Source of the DNA: Pseudomonas mendocina
GTDB taxonomy: Bacteria; Pseudomonadota; Gammaproteobacteria; Pseudomonadales; Pseudomonadaceae
Assembly: GCF_900636545.1 (NCBI RefSeq)
Contig: NZ_LR134290.1
Location: 3,038,001 to 3,102,000, forward strand
DNA length: 64,000 nt
Direction of reading: 5' to 3'
Part shown: positions 38,001-48,089 of the stretch, one piece after another
Layout of the letters: the number at the start of each line of letters is the position of its first letter
Position numbering within the stretch: the stretch's first letter is position 1
The notes under the pieces: model-generated
The model's input: the letters and a program-made list of their open reading frames with translations, nothing else
Databases searched by the model: none
Told to the model about the DNA's origin: nothing
Translations under genes and position numbers: made by a program

Positions 38001-41000
38001 TTCACCAGGTCGGCCGCACCCAGGCTGCTCTCTTGGTCAGGGCCGGAGTTCGGCGAATGGACGATGGCGCGCACCTGGTCGAGGGTGACCTTGCCGTCGG
38101 CATCCACCGTGACCTTGAAGGAGATGGCGCCATTCTGGTCACCCACGCGGCCGACCACCTCGCCGTTCTCCAGGTACAGCTTGATGTCGCTGCCGGTGGC
38201 GGTGTCCTTCAGGCCGCTGTCGGCACCACTGGCGCTGATGTCCAGCTTGTAGCTGATGCTGCCGGCACCATCGGCGCCATAAGCCTTGATGAAAGCGCCG
38301 CTGAAGTCAGTGGTAGCGTTGCCAAGCAGGTTGGTTTCGTCCACCTGCAGGCTGTCCGCCGGAATGGCCGTGGCACGGATGCTGGGCGCGTCATCCTTGA
38401 AGCTGATGGCATTGCCCAGATTGAGGGTGGTGCTGTCCGGGTCACCATCCTTGTCCGTGATGGTCGCGACCAGTTTCACCAGGTCGGCGGCGGAAAGGCC
38501 GGCTGCCTGGTCAGGCCCGCTGTCGGGTGAGTGCACGATGGCAAGTTTCTGATCAAGAGTGACCTTACCGACAGCATCCACCGTGACCTTGAAGGCGATG
38601 GCGCCGCTCTGGTCGCCGACGCGGCCTACCACTTCGCCCCCTTCAAGGTACAGCTTGATATCGCTGCCGCTGGCGGTGTCCTTCAGCCCAGTACTGGCGC
38701 CCTCGGCGCTGATGGCCAGCGCGTAGGTGATAGTGCCCGCGCCATCATTGCCGAAGCTATGGGTGAATACGCCGCTGAAGTCGCGGGTGGCGTCGACCCC
38801 AAGGAAGCTTTCATCCACCTCCAGGCTGCCGTTGGCGGCCTGACCGGCAGTGATGGTCGGCGCGTCATCCCTGAAGCTGATGGCATTACCCAGGTTGAGG
38901 CTGGCGCTGTTGCTGTCGCCGTCCTTGTCGGTGATGGTCGCCACCAGTTTCACCAGATCGGCAGCCGACAGGCCAGTGGCCTGGTCAGGTCCGGTGTTGG
39001 GCGAATGCACGATGGCAAGTTTCTGGTCGAGAGTCACCTTGCCATCGGGATCCACCGAGACAGTGAAGGAGATGGCTCCAGCAGGGCCACCCACGCGGCC
39101 GACCACCTGCCCACCCTCGAGGTATAGCTTGATGTTGCCGCCGCTGGCGGAGTCCTTCAGGCCGCTGTCGGTACCACTGGCGCTGATGTCCAGCTTGTAG
39201 CTGATGCTGCCGGCACCATCGGCGCCGTAGCTGCTGGTGAAAGCACCGCTGTAGTCGACGGTCTTGTCCACCAGCAGATTGGTCTCATCCACTTCAAGCT
39301 CGCCGGTGGCAATCTCGCCAGCGCTGATGCTCGGGGCATCGTCACGGAAGCTGATGACCTTGCCGATGTCCAGGCCGCCACTGACGCTGTCGCCATCGCC
39401 GTCGGTCACCGTCAGTTTCAGCTCGACGTGACCGGAGCCGAGGAAGGCCGCCTCGTCCGGATCGGCGGTCGGATGTTCGATGGCACGTAGCTGTTCGAGG
39501 GTGATCTTGCCGTCCGCGCTCACGGTCAGGGTGAAGACGGCCTCACCGTTGGCGTCGCCGACACGGCCCACGATCTGGTCGCCTTCCAGGAACAGCACGA
39601 CATCTTCGCCAGTCTCGGTGTCGACCAGCCCGGAAGCCGGGTTGGTGACCTGCAGTTCGTAGTCCAGGCTGCCCAGACCATCGGCACCGGGTTGCACGTT
39701 GAACAGGCCACTGAAATCGGCAGTGGCGGTGGAAATGTTACCCTGCCCGAGATGGGTCTCGTCCACCTGCAGCTGCAAGGTGCTCCCCCAGGTGACGCTG
39801 GTGCTGACGTCGTTGTAGTCGTAGTCGGAGGTATCGGTCTTGTCTTCCCAGTTCTGGTTGCCGGCATTGCCGGTGTCCTGCAGGTGCGAACCACCGGGGT
39901 TGAGGGTGGCATCGCTGAACAGCACGTTGGCACCGTCGGCGCCGATCAGTGGCGTGCCACCGACGAAGGCCTGCCACTTGCCCCCTACCAGTTGGAAGGT
40001 GACGTCCGCACCGTTGAGCAAGCCGGCGTTACCGCCGCCATTGGGGATGATGAAGAAACCGGTGCTGGCCGGATCCAGGTCGCCCAGGTCGAAGGTGTCG
40101 CCGCTACTCTGGTCATGGACGTTGGCCCAGATCACCTTGCCGCTAAGTGGGGTGCCATCCTCGCCCTTGATGTAGTAGCCGTAGCTGTTGCTGTAGCCGG
40201 CATCGGTGCCGTGGAAGGTCACCGAGGAGTTCAGGTCCAGGGCCCCTACCTGCAAGGTCGGAGTGTCGTCGTTGATGGCGACCGTGAGGGAACCGTCGGC
40301 GGTGTCGCCATCGCCATCGGTGACCTTGTAGCCAACATTGAGGGTAATGTTGTCCTCGGTGCCGTCCACGGTGTGCATCAGCGGCTTGAGCAGGTTGACG
40401 GTGTAGGCGCCGCTGGCCAGGTCGGTCAGCACCACGGTCATCAGGTCGCCACGGACGCTGCTAATGGTCAGGGTATTGGTGTCCGGGTCCCAGGTAGACG
40501 TCACGTTCTCACTGCCCAAGGTGCTGGGGCCGCTAAGTTCGATGGACTTCAGGCCATCGGCGCCGGCGTCGTAGCCAAGGTTGCCGCTGGTGCTGGTGTG
40601 GGCGCCGGAGACATCGCCAGGGCCGCCGTTGATGCCACCGTTGAGGCCCTCGTCATCAAACACATTGGTAGCTGTCACCTTGGTGGCGGTGGGGCCGTCG
40701 TCCTCGAAACGCACGACGCCACCGATGCCCACCGAGTCCACCGAGACATCGCCATCGCCGTCGGTGACGGTAACCACGGCGCGAATCTTGCCGGAGAGGT
40801 TCAATGCCTCGTCATGGCTGGTGGTATCCGGGTGCTGCAGGGGCAGGTACTGGGCAATGCTGATGCTACCGTCCTGGCCGATGGCTACAGCGAAGGCGGC
40901 CTGGCCGTTATAGATGCCGCCGTCCACGCGGCCGACGACCAAGCCATTCTCCACGCTGAGAACGATAGGCGAGCCGTCCAGGGCACTGAGGCCCGAGTCT

Positions 41001-44000
41001 GCATTCTGCACTGCCAGGCTGAGCACGGTGGTCGCGCCCTCCTGATCTTCACCGGTGCTGCTGCCGCTGGTGCTCACCACCGGGCCATTGCTGCTGGCGT
41101 AGCCGGTCGTTAGCGCGGTGCCGGCATCGGTCACGCTACTGAACAACGCGATCACGCTGGGGGTGTTGGTGTCATTGTCATTGGCATCGCTGCCCGGTGT
41201 CGGAGTGGCGGTGCCGTTCTGCAGGCCGGGGGTTTCGTCGTGGGTAACGCGCACACCTTCGACTACTTGGATGTTGGCGGTAGGAGCATCGTCCTCGAAG
41301 CGAATGGCGCCGCCGATGTTGACCTTGGCCACGTCTACATCGCCATCACCATCGGTGACGGTGACCACGGCCCTGACCAGGCCGCCGAGATCGACACCCT
41401 CATCGCGGCTGCCGGTATCCGGGTGGTTGAGCGACATGTACTGGGCGACGCTGATGGTGCCGTCCTGGCCGATGGCGACGGCGAACACCGCTGCGCCAGG
41501 GCCCTGGTCGCCACCGTCCACGCGGCCGACGATCAAGCCGTTCTCCATATAGAGGCGAATGACCTGGCCGTCGGTGGTGGTGAGGCCCGAATCGGTGCCG
41601 TCGCCGCCAGTGATCTCCAGGCTCAGCACGGTAGTTGCGCCTTCGTTGTCCTCGCCGGTACTGGTGCCGGCGATGCTGACCACGGGGCCGGCGCTGGCGG
41701 CATAACCTTCCAGGTCGGTACCGACGTTGCTCACGCCGGCGAACAGAGCGATCACATCCGGATTGCCGGTGTCGTCATCCAGGGCGTCCCCCTGAGGCGT
41801 CGGAGTCTCGGTGGCGTTCTGCAGGCCAGCGCTCTCGTCATGGGTGACACGCACACCCTCGACCCGCTGAATGACCGCGGTGGGGCCATCGTCCTCGAAG
41901 CGGATGGCGCCGCCGATACCAACCTGCGCAGTGTCCACATCGCCATCGCCGTCGGTTACGGTGACCACGGCGCGGACCTTGCCGGCCAGGCTCACGGCAT
42001 CGTCAGCACTGCCGGTGTCTGGATGGTGGAGCGAGATGTATTGGGCGACGCTGATACTGCCGTCCTGGCCAATGGCGATGGCGAAGGCCGCCGCGCCCGG
42101 ACTGGTTTCACCACCGTCCACACGGCCAACGATCAGGCCGTTCTCCAGATACAGGCGGATGGTCTGCCCATCGGTGGTGGTGAGCCCGGAATCGCTGCCG
42201 TCACCACCGACGATGGACAGGCTGAGCACGGTAGTGGCCCCTTCGTTGTCCTCACCAGTGCTGCTGCCGGAGATGTCCACCACCGCGCCATTGCTGGTCG
42301 CATAGCCAGGGCTGGAAAGGTCGGTACCGGTATTGCTCACGCTTGAGAAAAGGCCCACCACAGACCCAGCGTTGGTGTCGTTGTCGTTGGCATCGCCGCC
42401 CGGGGTTGGTGTGGCAATGCCATTCTGCAGGCCGGCACTCTCGTCGTGGGTAACGCGCACGCCCTCGACTCGCTCGATGGCTGCGGTCGGAGCGTCGTCG
42501 ACGAAGCGGATCAACTGGCCAATATCGGCGCTGGCAACGGCCTGATCGCCGTCGCCGTCGGTAACGGTCAGTACGGCGCGGATCAGACCGCTGAGGTCGA
42601 TACTGTCATTGGCGTCGCTCGCATCGGGGTGATGCAGGGACTGGTACTGAACAACACTGATAATGCCGGTGTCCGGGTCGATGGAAATGGCGAACGCAGC
42701 GTTACCACCTGCATCGCGACCAACCACCAGGCCGTTTTCCACACTCAGGGTGATGGGGCTACCGCTGGTAGTAGTGAGACCAACCGCCTGCACCTGCGGG
42801 CCCTGTTCGCCTTCACCGCTTCCGACCAGCGCCAGGGAATAGACGGCGGTAGCACCACCTTCATCGGCACCGAAGTTATAGTTGGCCACGACCGCCGGAG
42901 CAGTACCTTGCGCGTAGGCGCGCATGTCGGAAGACGGATTGGCTACGCCATTGAACACCGCTAACGGACCAGCGACGTCGTGACTGCCCGGCTGCAGGCC
43001 GGCGCTCTCGTCGAGTACCACCTCACCACCTTCGCGGGAAAATTCCAGGCCGGCACTGGGGCCGTCGTCGTTGATGGCGATGATCAGCGGCACGGTGGGC
43101 GACACGTCGCCATCGAGATCGAATACGCGCACGCTGAAGTTATCGAACAGCTGATCGTCAGCCCCAATCGCATTGGGGTTGCTGTGATCCAGGCTATTGT
43201 CGGTCAGGGTGTAGGTCCAGTTGCCGGCGGCGTCGAACACCAGCACGCCATAAGCGCCCTGCACGACACCCCCACCAGTGACGTTGACCCAGTTGCCGCT
43301 CGCGTCCAGCACTTCGATACGGCCGATGCCATCGGGGGAGTTGATGATCAGGGTGCCCGAGGTCGTTTCGGCGTCGCTGCCGGGGTTGCTGCCCGGCTGA
43401 CCGCCGCCGTTCTCGCCACCATTCAGTGCGGCCTCATCCACCACACCGGGGCCGGTGACCACACTGCCCTCCTTGTCCAGGAAGACCACGGTCAGCTCGG
43501 GGCTGAAATCGGCAGGAGCGAATACTTCGCCTTCGGGAAACAGCGGGGCTGCTGCAAGCGGCCCAGTGGGAAAGCCAATGACCGGATCCAGTGCCCCGCC
43601 GACTTCACTGAGCATCACGAAGGAATGGCCGCCACCGGCTCCCCCCGCGCCACCTGCGCCAGCCCCTGGGCCAGCGGCTGTAGCTTCGCCCTGTTGGGTC
43701 GGGTCGTCACCGGCTTCGATGGCAGCCTGTAGGCGCTCGACATCGGTGAGGTCATCGTCGCTCGGCGCTGTGGGGGAAACTTCTACGACGGGAGCCTGAA
43801 GCTCATCGCGACTCGCGATGAGTTGCGCATTGAGGGCGATGCCGCTGTCACGCCCCAGGGTGAGCTCCTGACCGTTGGTCAGAGCCACCGCAACCGCACC
43901 GGACATTCCGGTTATGAGTTGCTCGCCTGCATAGAGCCGATCACCTTCGCTGACTGGCCGGCGCGATCCATCGCTCGCTACCGCGAACACTTCGCCGACA

Positions 44001-44032
44001 ACCTGACTGACGACACCAATAAGAGTAGCCAT
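32078..44032 (-). CDS. lapA: Giant LapA-type RTX adhesin
   Basis: This 3984-residue secreted biofilm adhesin starts at 44032, where the LapA retention module begins (M-A-T-L-I-G-V-V); GGATGGA lies just upstream. Residues 118-121 are T-A-A-G, the LapG cleavage motif, followed by a glycine-alanine linker. Next come VCBS/cadherin-like units, a ~200-aa repeat block (517-1115), a VCBS unit, a DUF4114-like segment (about 1260-1405, N-W-E-D...D-Y-D-Y-N-D-V) and 158-aa repeats (1570-2517) with degenerate copies on both sides. A von Willebrand A domain has MIDAS D3160-L-S-G-S3164. RTX nonapeptides (about 3831-3885) and a type I secretion signal end the protein. Export is by lapEBC next door; retention is set by LapG/LapD. 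Confidence 0.93.
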   Translation of the reverse strand: MATLIGVVSQVVGEVFAVASDGSRRPVSEGDRLYAGEQLITGMSGAVAVALTNGQELTLGRDSGIALNAQLIASRDELQAPVVEVSPTAPSDDDLTDVERLQAAIEAGDDPTQQGEATAAGPGAGAGGAGGAGGGHSFVMLSEVGGALDPVIGFPTGPLAAAPLFPEGEVFAPADFSPELTVVFLDKEGSVVTGPGVVDEAALNGGENGGGQPGSNPGSDAETTSGTLIINSPDGIGRIEVLDASGNWVNVTGGGVVQGAYGVLVFDAAGNWTYTLTDNSLDHSNPNAIGADDQLFDNFSVRVFDLDGDVSPTVPLIIAINDDGPSAGLEFSREGGEVVLDESAGLQPGSHDVAGPLAVFNGVANPSSDMRAYAQGTAPAVVANYNFGADEGGATAVYSLALVGSGEGEQGPQVQAVGLTTTSGSPITLSVENGLVVGRDAGGNAAFAISIDPDTGIISVVQYQSLHHPDASDANDSIDLSGLIRAVLTVTDGDGDQAVASADIGQLIRFVDDAPTAAIERVEGVRVTHDESAGLQNGIATPTPGGDANDNDTNAGSVVGLFSSVSNTGTDLSSPGYATSNGAVVDISGSSTGEDNEGATTVLSLSIVGGDGSDSGLTTTDGQTIRLYLENGLIVGRVDGGETSPGAAAFAIAIGQDGSISVAQYISLHHPDTGSADDAVSLAGKVRAVVTVTDGDGDVDTAQVGIGGAIRFEDDGPTAVIQRVEGVRVTHDESAGLQNATETPTPQGDALDDDTGNPDVIALFAGVSNVGTDLEGYAASAGPVVSIAGTSTGEDNEGATTVLSLEITGGDGTDSGLTTTDGQVIRLYMENGLIVGRVDGGDQGPGAAVFAVAIGQDGTISVAQYMSLNHPDTGSRDEGVDLGGLVRAVVTVTDGDGDVDVAKVNIGGAIRFEDDAPTANIQVVEGVRVTHDETPGLQNGTATPTPGSDANDNDTNTPSVIALFSSVTDAGTALTTGYASSNGPVVSTSGSSTGEDQEGATTVLSLAVQNADSGLSALDGSPIVLSVENGLVVGRVDGGIYNGQAAFAVAIGQDGSISIAQYLPLQHPDTTSHDEALNLSGKIRAVVTVTDGDGDVSVDSVGIGGVVRFEDDGPTATKVTATNVFDDEGLNGGINGGPGDVSGAHTSTSGNLGYDAGADGLKSIELSGPSTLGSENVTSTWDPDTNTLTISSVRGDLMTVVLTDLASGAYTVNLLKPLMHTVDGTEDNITLNVGYKVTDGDGDTADGSLTVAINDDTPTLQVGALDLNSSVTFHGTDAGYSNSYGYYIKGEDGTPLSGKVIWANVHDQSSGDTFDLGDLDPASTGFFIIPNGGGNAGLLNGADVTFQLVGGKWQAFVGGTPLIGADGANVLFSDATLNPGGSHLQDTGNAGNQNWEDKTDTSDYDYNDVSTSVTWGSTLQLQVDETHLGQGNISTATADFSGLFNVQPGADGLGSLDYELQVTNPASGLVDTETGEDVVLFLEGDQIVGRVGDANGEAVFTLTVSADGKITLEQLRAIEHPTADPDEAAFLGSGHVELKLTVTDGDGDSVSGGLDIGKVISFRDDAPSISAGEIATGELEVDETNLLVDKTVDYSGAFTSSYGADGAGSISYKLDISASGTDSGLKDSASGGNIKLYLEGGQVVGRVGGPAGAISFTVSVDPDGKVTLDQKLAIVHSPNTGPDQATGLSAADLVKLVATITDKDGDSNSASLNLGNAISFRDDAPTITAGQAANGSLEVDESFLGVDATRDFSGVFTHSFGNDGAGTITYALAISAEGASTGLKDTASGSDIKLYLEGGEVVGRVGDQSGAIAFKVTVDAVGKVTLDQKLAIVHSPDSGPDQAAGLSAADLVKLVATITDKDGDPDSTTLNLGNAISFKDDAPSIRATAIPADSLQVDETNLLGNATTDFSGAFIKAYGADGAGSISYKLDISASGADSGLKDTATGSDIKLYLENGEVVGRVGDQNGAISFKVTVDADGKVTLDQVRAIVHSPNSGPDQESSLGAADLVKLVATITDKDGDSNSATLNLGNAISFKDDAPTISAGQAGVASLQVDETTLAINATTNFSGAFTSNYGADGAGSISYVLDVKSQGVDSGLKDSASGSDIKLYLEGGEVVGRVGDQNGAIAFKVTVDASGNVSLDQVRAIVHSPNTGPDQATGLSAADLVKLVATITDKDGDSNSASLNLGNAISFRDDAPTISAGQAGVASLQVDETTLAINATTNFSGAFTSNYGADGAGTIGYALEVKAQGADSGLKDSVSGSDIKLYLEGGEVVGRVGSDTGAIAFKVTVDGSGNVTLDQVRAIVHSPNTGPDQATGLSAADLVKLVATITDKDGDSNSASLNLGNAISFKDDAPTISAGQAGVASLQVDETTLAIDTTTDFSGAFTSNYGADGAGTIGYALKVKAQGADSGLKDTASGSDIKLYLEGGAVVGRVGDQNGAIAFKVTVNASGHVTLDQVRAIIHSPDTGPDQATGLSSADLVKLVATITDKDGDSSSASLELGKAISFKDDGPKITGFELQGGGRVYVDESVGTAGSSRDENGYVAPNDEQGHGNVLGYARIQGSDLFNLATNGGSDGLDASRTQFALSLVSEGVDSGLDATAGGNILLYTDSNGNVLGKVGLDTIFKISVNTVDGSITLEQYKAIAHGNTASHDELALIREGLVKLGVTVYDKDGDSDSASLDLGKVVGFEDDGPSVIQPDCAEVEESNGFTTQGVIQADYGSDGGGFDLSANAGLTDDGLFYTVVKENGVTTLTATVGDAQGDVFFVLKVYDDPNVLGGGNNYELTIVNARPVTIADFDLQAIAAGQPQASFLVQSGEGLAVTLTGSGLVNPSEQGVGVGGNNLINGAESLTMAFSATVYSAEVSVQKLSSSDQLSWTALDGNGQVVAAGTYNGQGSENSQFSFDLADSAFTTGSAAALAGGFTTLIFASNDGDYRIQYITLEQQFLPPSLDLSFQVDVVDGDNDVASTQLDVCFVNDEPTGGFVFDRVDEDGLPGGIPGGVQDDEGATTLVTGTLGYDYGDDGFGSFAWQPSGLPSVTSGGQAVEYQVSGNGQVLTAQTVGSHQPVFTVTLTNPATGAFTFELHAPLDHPAPASGSVENNLDFQFAYQMVDGNGSTAQGTLHISVDDDSPAQPKDIAKSASEPQGIHTNLMVVLDLSGSMDDAPSGVSGFSTKLALAKDAVQRLIDSYDNLGDVMVRIVTFANTASAVGNVWMTASDAKAWLTALANNAGNGSTNYDDALIKAMNAYDSTGKLTGTGVQSVSYFLSDGQPTLSNANPGSNNSGSQYNPELGDGIGAGEEADWIAFLTAKGIKSYALGMGLGSDLDKTLLNPIAYDGKAGVNTDGILVSNLNQLNDTLQGTVTGTVISGNLISEGSNGFGADGPGVLPVAAITHNNVTYTSASAAYDAASHTLTFTTAGGGSFSVNLLTGAYTYSFNGDVAENRTDTIRYTLVDRDGDAATAELKLTITDSSEVHAYDNYSQAIVGQTWVTPDPVTKVLADFSSTSNPASSGPNYNPWVFDTVNDFLPSGDERTVVTTNDWVNVAADKWGVSSIAVNNTSGNSGVNGVRVEGGQLQLRDTSSADGVSTKAITPSFQIAEGSTGTLSFQVGQAATGSGDSFTWKLYSLSETNVWDEVSDVQSQTQGATISLLNLAGGTYRVYFEANDRSSTNQTRNSNQYRVTIDNITLVTLAAAVLVDTATAVAGNVLTDPNNYLGSDQPWGAVDSKGSEGAVLSVLDNGNFVAVGTSKALVGQWGTLLIHGDGAYTYTPDPDYSNLGKEDVFTYQLTQPDGDVSTAHLVVGIGAGAAVQPNVLMGNEGLNDTLLGSEASDVLLGLGGNDTLRGLGGNDRLEGGDGNDTLIGGKGNDVLVGGIGNDTFVWTADDRGGNYHDIVKDFGNGDDKLDLSQLLQGIEGPATADVLTQYLSFDFVSEPGSTVINVASAGSGTPVDQTITLENTVLSGGNAADIIQGMLDHNQLVA
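36482..39325 (-). repeat. Six tandem 474-bp repeats in the adhesin gene
   Basis: Six units of exactly 158 codons follow each other without a gap (unit starts on the minus strand: 39325, 38851, 38377, 37903, 37429, 36955). Each ends in I-S-F-K/R-D-D-A/G-P and contains D-S-G-L-K-D, K-L-Y-L-E-G-G-x-V-V-G-R-V-G and T-I-T-D-K-D-G-D. Units 4-6 (37903-36482) are the most alike, with long identical DNA stretches, so they arose by recent duplication or are homogenised by gene conversion. Longer degenerate copies lie at both ends. Confidence 0.92.
40688..42484 (-). repeat. Three ~600-bp repeats in the adhesin gene
   Basis: Units of 202, 200 and 197 codons start at 42484, 41878 and 41278 on the minus strand. 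Each begins near [10 protein letters not shown], contains [15 protein letters not shown] and ends V-T-D-G-D-G-D...R-F-E-D-D-G/A-P-T. A more diverged copy precedes them. They are related in plan to the 158-aa units (both end in a DDxP linker) but form a separate family with a longer N-terminal insertion. Confidence 0.88.
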
Positions 44033-44326
44033 GATTCCATCCTCACTACAGCTGCCGACCACCGCCGACACGTACTTACCGAAAGGGTCAGAGCACCTTT
44101 TCGAAGCAGAGGAGAGAACCCACACAGCTGATTGAAATGGAACGGCGCAAAATCCAAAAAACGCTACTGACAAAAAAATGTCACCACAGCATGCGTCGAA
44201 CTACTCCATCAGTTGAATCCCCGCCCATTTGATGCCTGACTGCCCATTTCAGCTGCACAGCCCACGAAAAATGCGGACCCGAGCAGCTCATAGGTTCAAA
44301 CAATGTGCTGCTTTTCGCAGAGTTCA

Positions 44327-44367
44327 TAAGATTTTTTCTGAATATACCTTGTGAAAAAATCATCTTA
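44327..44367. promoter_or_regulatory. AT-rich dyad between lapA and lapE
   Basis: GATTTTTTC (44330-44338) and GAAAAAATC (44353-44361) are exact inverse complements 14 bases apart. The flanking TAAGA and TCTTA extend the symmetry with a three-base bulge. It overlaps the proposed lapA promoter on the minus strand. It could be an operator or a leader hairpin. Confidence 0.5.
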
Positions 44368-44416
44368 GCTTCTCCAAAAGTTGTTCTTAGCTCTGATGTT
44401 ACAAGCCTGAAACGGT

Positions 44417-44446
44417 TTGACATGGAAAAACGCCATTTTTATGGCG
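44417..44446 (+). promoter_or_regulatory. Possible lapE promoter with overlapping dyad
   Basis: A perfect TTGACA (44417-44422) is followed after 17 bases by TATGGC, a weak -10. The palindrome CGCCAT-TTTT-ATGGCG (44431-44446) covers the spacer and -10, so a bound protein would block the promoter. It lies 34 bases before the lapE start. Confidence 0.45.
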
Positions 44447-44479
44447 ACAGGATAAGAACTTCAGTCAGGAGAAACGCCA

Positions 44480-45835
44480 ATGCGCACCTTAACCCCGCTG
44501 TGGAGCGCCATGCTTTTGGCGACTGTTTGCAGTCAGGCGCAAGCCATGAATCTCTCGGAAGCCATTCAGAACACGCTGGATAACCATCCGGAGATCCACG
44601 CGGCCGCCAATAGCCGACTCGCATCGGATGAAGATGTGAAATTCGCCAAGGGCGGCTACCTGCCAAGCGTCGACTTGCTGGTCGGATACGGCAGGCAGAA
44701 CACCGATAGTCCCAGCACCCGAGCGCTGGGTGACCACAACACGGAAACCCTCAACTATCGCAACGCCGAGCTGCGCCTGCGCCAGATGCTGTTCGACGGT
44801 TTCAATACGCCCAACGAAGTGGAACGCACCCAGGCCGTTGTCAACTCCCGTGCCTACCGCCTGCTGGGCACGTCCGAAAGCCTGGCGCTGCGCACCGTCG
44901 AGGTCTACCTGGACCTGCTGATGCGCCGCGAGATGGTCGCCCTGGCCCGCAACAACCTGCAGGCCCATCAGCGCATCAACGATCAGATCGGCATGCGCAG
45001 TCGTCAGGGCGTGGGCAGCACCGCCGACCTTGACCAGTCCGAAGCGCGTCTGGCCCTGGCACAGAACAACCTGTACACCGAAGAGGTCAACCTGGCCGAC
45101 GCCGAAGCCAACTTCTTCAGCGCCGTCGGGCGCTTGCCGGATCAGTTGGAAGCGCCTGCATCGATCAAGAGCAACATGCCCGCCGACCTGATGGCCGCTC
45201 GGCAAACGGTAATGGACAACAACCCCTTCCTGAAATCGGCGCAAGCGGACGTCAACGCTGCCGAGAAGCAGTACGAGGTTGCCAAGTCCCCCTTCTACCC
45301 GCGCTTCGATCTGGAGCTGGCCACCTCGGCCGATGACAACGTGCAGGGCGACGAAGGCCACTACAACACATGGCGGGCCGCCGTAGTGATGAACTACAAC
45401 CTGTTCAACGGCATGCGCGACAAGGCTCGCCTGCAATCAGCTGCGCACCAGATCAACGAGTCGATGGACATCCGCAACAATGCCCTGCGGGTGCTCAACG
45501 AAAACCTCTCGCTGGCCTGGAACGCCATGGAAAACGCACGCCTGCAAACCCCCAAGGCACGTGACTACGCGGACTACACCTCCCGCGTTCGCGAGGCCTA
45601 TCAGCAGCAGTTCAGCCTGGGACAACGCACCCTGCTCGACCTGCTCGACAGCGAAAACGAACTGTTCACCGCCAATCGCCGCTACACCGAGGTTCGCTAC
45701 GGCGAAGAGTTCTCGATGTACCGCGTCGTTGCGGCCATGGGGGATCTGCTGCGTCAGCAACAGGTCGTGGTCCCGGCGGAAGCTGTAGCCCTCACCGAAG
45801 TGAAGAGCGAAGCACGCTTGCCGGAAATGAAGTGA
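44480..45835 (+). CDS. lapE: TolC-family outer-membrane protein LapE
   Basis: This 451-residue outer-membrane channel of the type I exporter has a signal peptide (about 1-22, Q-A-Q-A). Two internally repeated TolC halves follow (A-I-Q-N-T-L-D-N-H-P-E-I near 28, and N-P-F-L-K-S-A-Q-A-D-V near 250), with long coiled-coil helices and the G-Q-R-T-L-L-D-L-L-D-S-E-N-E motif near 390. AGGAG is nine bases before the ATG. It is divergent from the adhesin gene and first in the lapE-lapB-lapC run. It provides the outer-membrane pore in which the uncleaved adhesin is thought to be held. Confidence 0.93.
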   Translation: MRTLTPLWSAMLLATVCSQAQAMNLSEAIQNTLDNHPEIHAAANSRLASDEDVKFAKGGYLPSVDLLVGYGRQNTDSPSTRALGDHNTETLNYRNAELRLRQMLFDGFNTPNEVERTQAVVNSRAYRLLGTSESLALRTVEVYLDLLMRREMVALARNNLQAHQRINDQIGMRSRQGVGSTADLDQSEARLALAQNNLYTEEVNLADAEANFFSAVGRLPDQLEAPASIKSNMPADLMAARQTVMDNNPFLKSAQADVNAAEKQYEVAKSPFYPRFDLELATSADDNVQGDEGHYNTWRAAVVMNYNLFNGMRDKARLQSAAHQINESMDIRNNALRVLNENLSLAWNAMENARLQTPKARDYADYTSRVREAYQQQFSLGQRTLLDLLDSENELFTANRRYTEVRYGEEFSMYRVVAAMGDLLRQQQVVVPAEAVALTEVKSEARLPEMK

Positions 45836-45917
45836 TCCCGGCTCGAAGGCCCCGCGCGGATACCCGCGGGACCGACGCGCAGCAAAGGGCTGAACAGGCT
45901 CTGAGGAGTAGTAGAAA

Positions 45918-48077
45918 TTGACCACCATGGAACGGCCAGGGCCAGCCAGTGATCCACGGCTCAGTCACGACGATCCGCTGTTGGATGGTTTGTTGATCCT
46001 CTGTCGGTTGCACGGCTGCAGCGTCAGTCGTGGCAGCCTGAGCGCCGGCTTGCCATTGCCGGCCCAGCGCCTTAGCCCCGATCTGCTGGCCCGCGCAGCC
46101 GCACGGGCCGGACTGCAGGGGCGCCTGCTGCAGCGTGATCTGGCCAGCATTTCGCCGCTCAACCTGCCCGTGCTGCTGCTGCTCAAGGATGGCCGCAGCG
46201 CAGTGCTGCGCCAATGGGGACCGAAGCAGCAGGCACAGATACTGCCCTGCGAGACTGATGGCGGCGAGCAGTGGGTCAGCCGCGAGCAACTGGCCGCCGA
46301 GTACAGCGGCCAGGCCTTCTTCGCGCGTCCACGGCACGAGCTGGAGGAAGCCCGTACACCACTGGTGCCGCGCATCGAAGCCTGGTTCCGCGACACCCTC
46401 AAGCTGTCGCGCTGGCTCTACACCGATGCGGTGCTGGCCAGTTTGCTGATCAACCTGCTGGGCCTGATGGTGCCGCTGTTCGTCATGCAGACCTACGACC
46501 GCGTGGTGCCCAACCAGGCCACCTCGACGCTCTGGGTGCTGGCCATCGGTCTGCTGATCGGCACGGGTTTCGAGCTGCTGCTGAAGGTGCTGCGAGCGCA
46601 CCTGCTGGATACCGCCGGCAAGAAGACCGATGTGGTGCTCTCCGCCACGCTGTTCGAGCGCATCACCGGTATGTCGATGAAGGCGCGGCCGGCGACCATC
46701 GGCGGCTTCGCCCAGAGCATCCATGATTTCCAGGGATTGCGGGATTTCCTCACCGCAGTGACCCTGACCAGCCTGATCGACCTGCCCTTCTCCCTGCTGA
46801 TGCTGTTGGTAATCGGCCTGATCGGCGGGCCACTGGTGGTCATTCCAGTACTGGCCTTCCCCATCACCATTCTGTTCGCCTGGATCATCCAGGTGCGCCT
46901 GCGCGATACGGTGCAGAAAAGCCTGCAACTCGGCTCGCAGCGCCAGGCCCTGCTGATTGAAACGCTCGGCGGGCTGGAGATGCTCAAGGTGTGTGGCGCC
47001 GAGAGTGAACGCCAGCACCAGTGGGAACAGACCCATGGCGCCCTCACTCGCCTGGACGCTCATGCCAAGTTCCTTGCCTCGCTGGCCACCAACGGCACCC
47101 TGTTCCTTCAGCAGTTCGCCGGCATGGCCACCATCATTTCAGGGGTCTACCTGATCATCGCCGGCAACCTCAGCGTCGGCGCGCTGGTGGCCTGCTACAT
47201 GCTCGGCAGCCGGATTCTCGCGCCGCTCGGACAAATCGCCGGACTGATCACCCGCTACCAGCAGGCACGCCTGACCATGACCAGCACCGACGCGCTGATG
47301 GCCCTGCCTCAGGAGCGCCAGGACAAACAGCGTCCGCTGGACCGCACCCAGCTCAAGGGGGCGCTGGACGTTCGCCAGATCAGCTTCACCTATCCCGGTC
47401 AGAGCGCACCGGCACTGAACAACGTCAGCCTACGCCTCGGCGCCGGCGAGCGGCTCGGCATCATCGGTCGCAGTGGCTCGGGCAAAAGCACCCTGGCGCG
47501 TCTGATGATGGCGTTCTACAGCGCCGACGAAGGGCAGATCCTGCTCGACAACCTCGACCTGCGTCAGCTCGATGTTGCCGACCTGCGCCATCAGATCGGC
47601 TACGTCGCCCACGACCTGCCGCTGCTGGCCGGCAGCCTGCGCGACAACCTCACCCTCGGTGCGCGTTACATCAGCGATACACGCATGCTCGAAGTCGCCG
47701 AGCTAACTGGCGTGGTCGACCTGGCGCGCCAACATCCGCAGGGTTTCGACCGCCCGGTGGGCGAGCGTGGCCAACTGCTCTCCGGGGGTCAACGCCAGGC
47801 CGTGCTGCTGGCTCGCGCGCTGTTGCTCGATCCTCCGATTCTGGTGCTCGACGAGCCGACCAGCGCCATGGACAACACCAGCGAAGACCTTTTGCGCCAG
47901 CGTCTGCACAGCTGGGTCCAGGGCAAGACCCTGATCCTCATTACCCATCGTGCCTCCATGCTCAGCCTGGTCGACCGCCTGGCCGTGCTGGACAACGGTC
48001 ATGTAGTGGCGGATGGGCCGAAGGATGCCGTCATCGAAGCCTTGCGCAAGGGCCGCGTCGGCCCGGCCAGCCTGTAG
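45918..48077 (+). CDS. lapB: Type I secretion ABC transporter LapB
   Basis: This protein of about 719 residues exports the adhesin. An N-terminal C39-like domain (about 17-145) lacks the catalytic cysteine, so it recognises but does not cut the substrate. The membrane domain spans about 150-430. The ATPase has Walker A G-R-S-G-S-G-K-S-T, signature L-S-G-G-Q and Walker B I-L-V-L-D-E-P. The frame opens with TTG at 45918, nine bases after GAGGAG; an ATG three codons on (45927) is the alternative start but sits far from that site. It is followed by lapC after 12 bases. Confidence 0.93.
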   Translation: MTTMERPGPASDPRLSHDDPLLDGLLILCRLHGCSVSRGSLSAGLPLPAQRLSPDLLARAAARAGLQGRLLQRDLASISPLNLPVLLLLKDGRSAVLRQWGPKQQAQILPCETDGGEQWVSREQLAAEYSGQAFFARPRHELEEARTPLVPRIEAWFRDTLKLSRWLYTDAVLASLLINLLGLMVPLFVMQTYDRVVPNQATSTLWVLAIGLLIGTGFELLLKVLRAHLLDTAGKKTDVVLSATLFERITGMSMKARPATIGGFAQSIHDFQGLRDFLTAVTLTSLIDLPFSLLMLLVIGLIGGPLVVIPVLAFPITILFAWIIQVRLRDTVQKSLQLGSQRQALLIETLGGLEMLKVCGAESERQHQWEQTHGALTRLDAHAKFLASLATNGTLFLQQFAGMATIISGVYLIIAGNLSVGALVACYMLGSRILAPLGQIAGLITRYQQARLTMTSTDALMALPQERQDKQRPLDRTQLKGALDVRQISFTYPGQSAPALNNVSLRLGAGERLGIIGRSGSGKSTLARLMMAFYSADEGQILLDNLDLRQLDVADLRHQIGYVAHDLPLLAGSLRDNLTLGARYISDTRMLEVAELTGVVDLARQHPQGFDRPVGERGQLLSGGQRQAVLLARALLLDPPILVLDEPTSAMDNTSEDLLRQRLHSWVQGKTLILITHRASMLSLVDRLAVLDNGHVVADGPKDAVIEALRKGRVGPASL

Positions 48078-48089
48078 GAGCGCCCTGCC

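Larger units (their letters stand above)
44033..44479. other. Shared lapA/lapE control region
   Basis: No gene is supported in these 447 bases. The region is distinctly AT-rich compared with its surroundings, has runs of A and T, and separates the divergent adhesin and exporter genes. It holds the dyads at 44327-44367 and 44431-44446. On the minus strand TTCACA (44350-44355) and TCTTAT (44326-44331) are spaced 18 bases and could be a lapA promoter with a leader of about 290 bases. I looked for a FleQ-type site and did not find a convincing one. Confidence 0.6.

Noticed and set aside
35600..38530. A 976-codon open frame on the plus strand, antisense to the adhesin repeats
   Set aside because: Its periodicity exactly mirrors the 474-bp repeats coded on the other strand, it has no ribosome site, and its composition is that of a GC-rich antisense shadow.
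36482..39325. Regular repeats considered as a CRISPR array
   Set aside because: Units are 474 bp, coding, without short repeats and unique spacers, and no cas genes are present.
44033..44479. FleQ binding site upstream of the adhesin
   Set aside because: No convincing TCAA-N-TTGA-type palindrome was found by eye; only the two dyads reported are clear.
45918..46350. LapB N-terminus considered as an active C39 peptidase
   Set aside because: The position expected to carry the catalytic cysteine is not cysteine in H-D-D-P-L-L-D-G, and RTX adhesins are not processed by their exporter. It is a C39-like docking domain.
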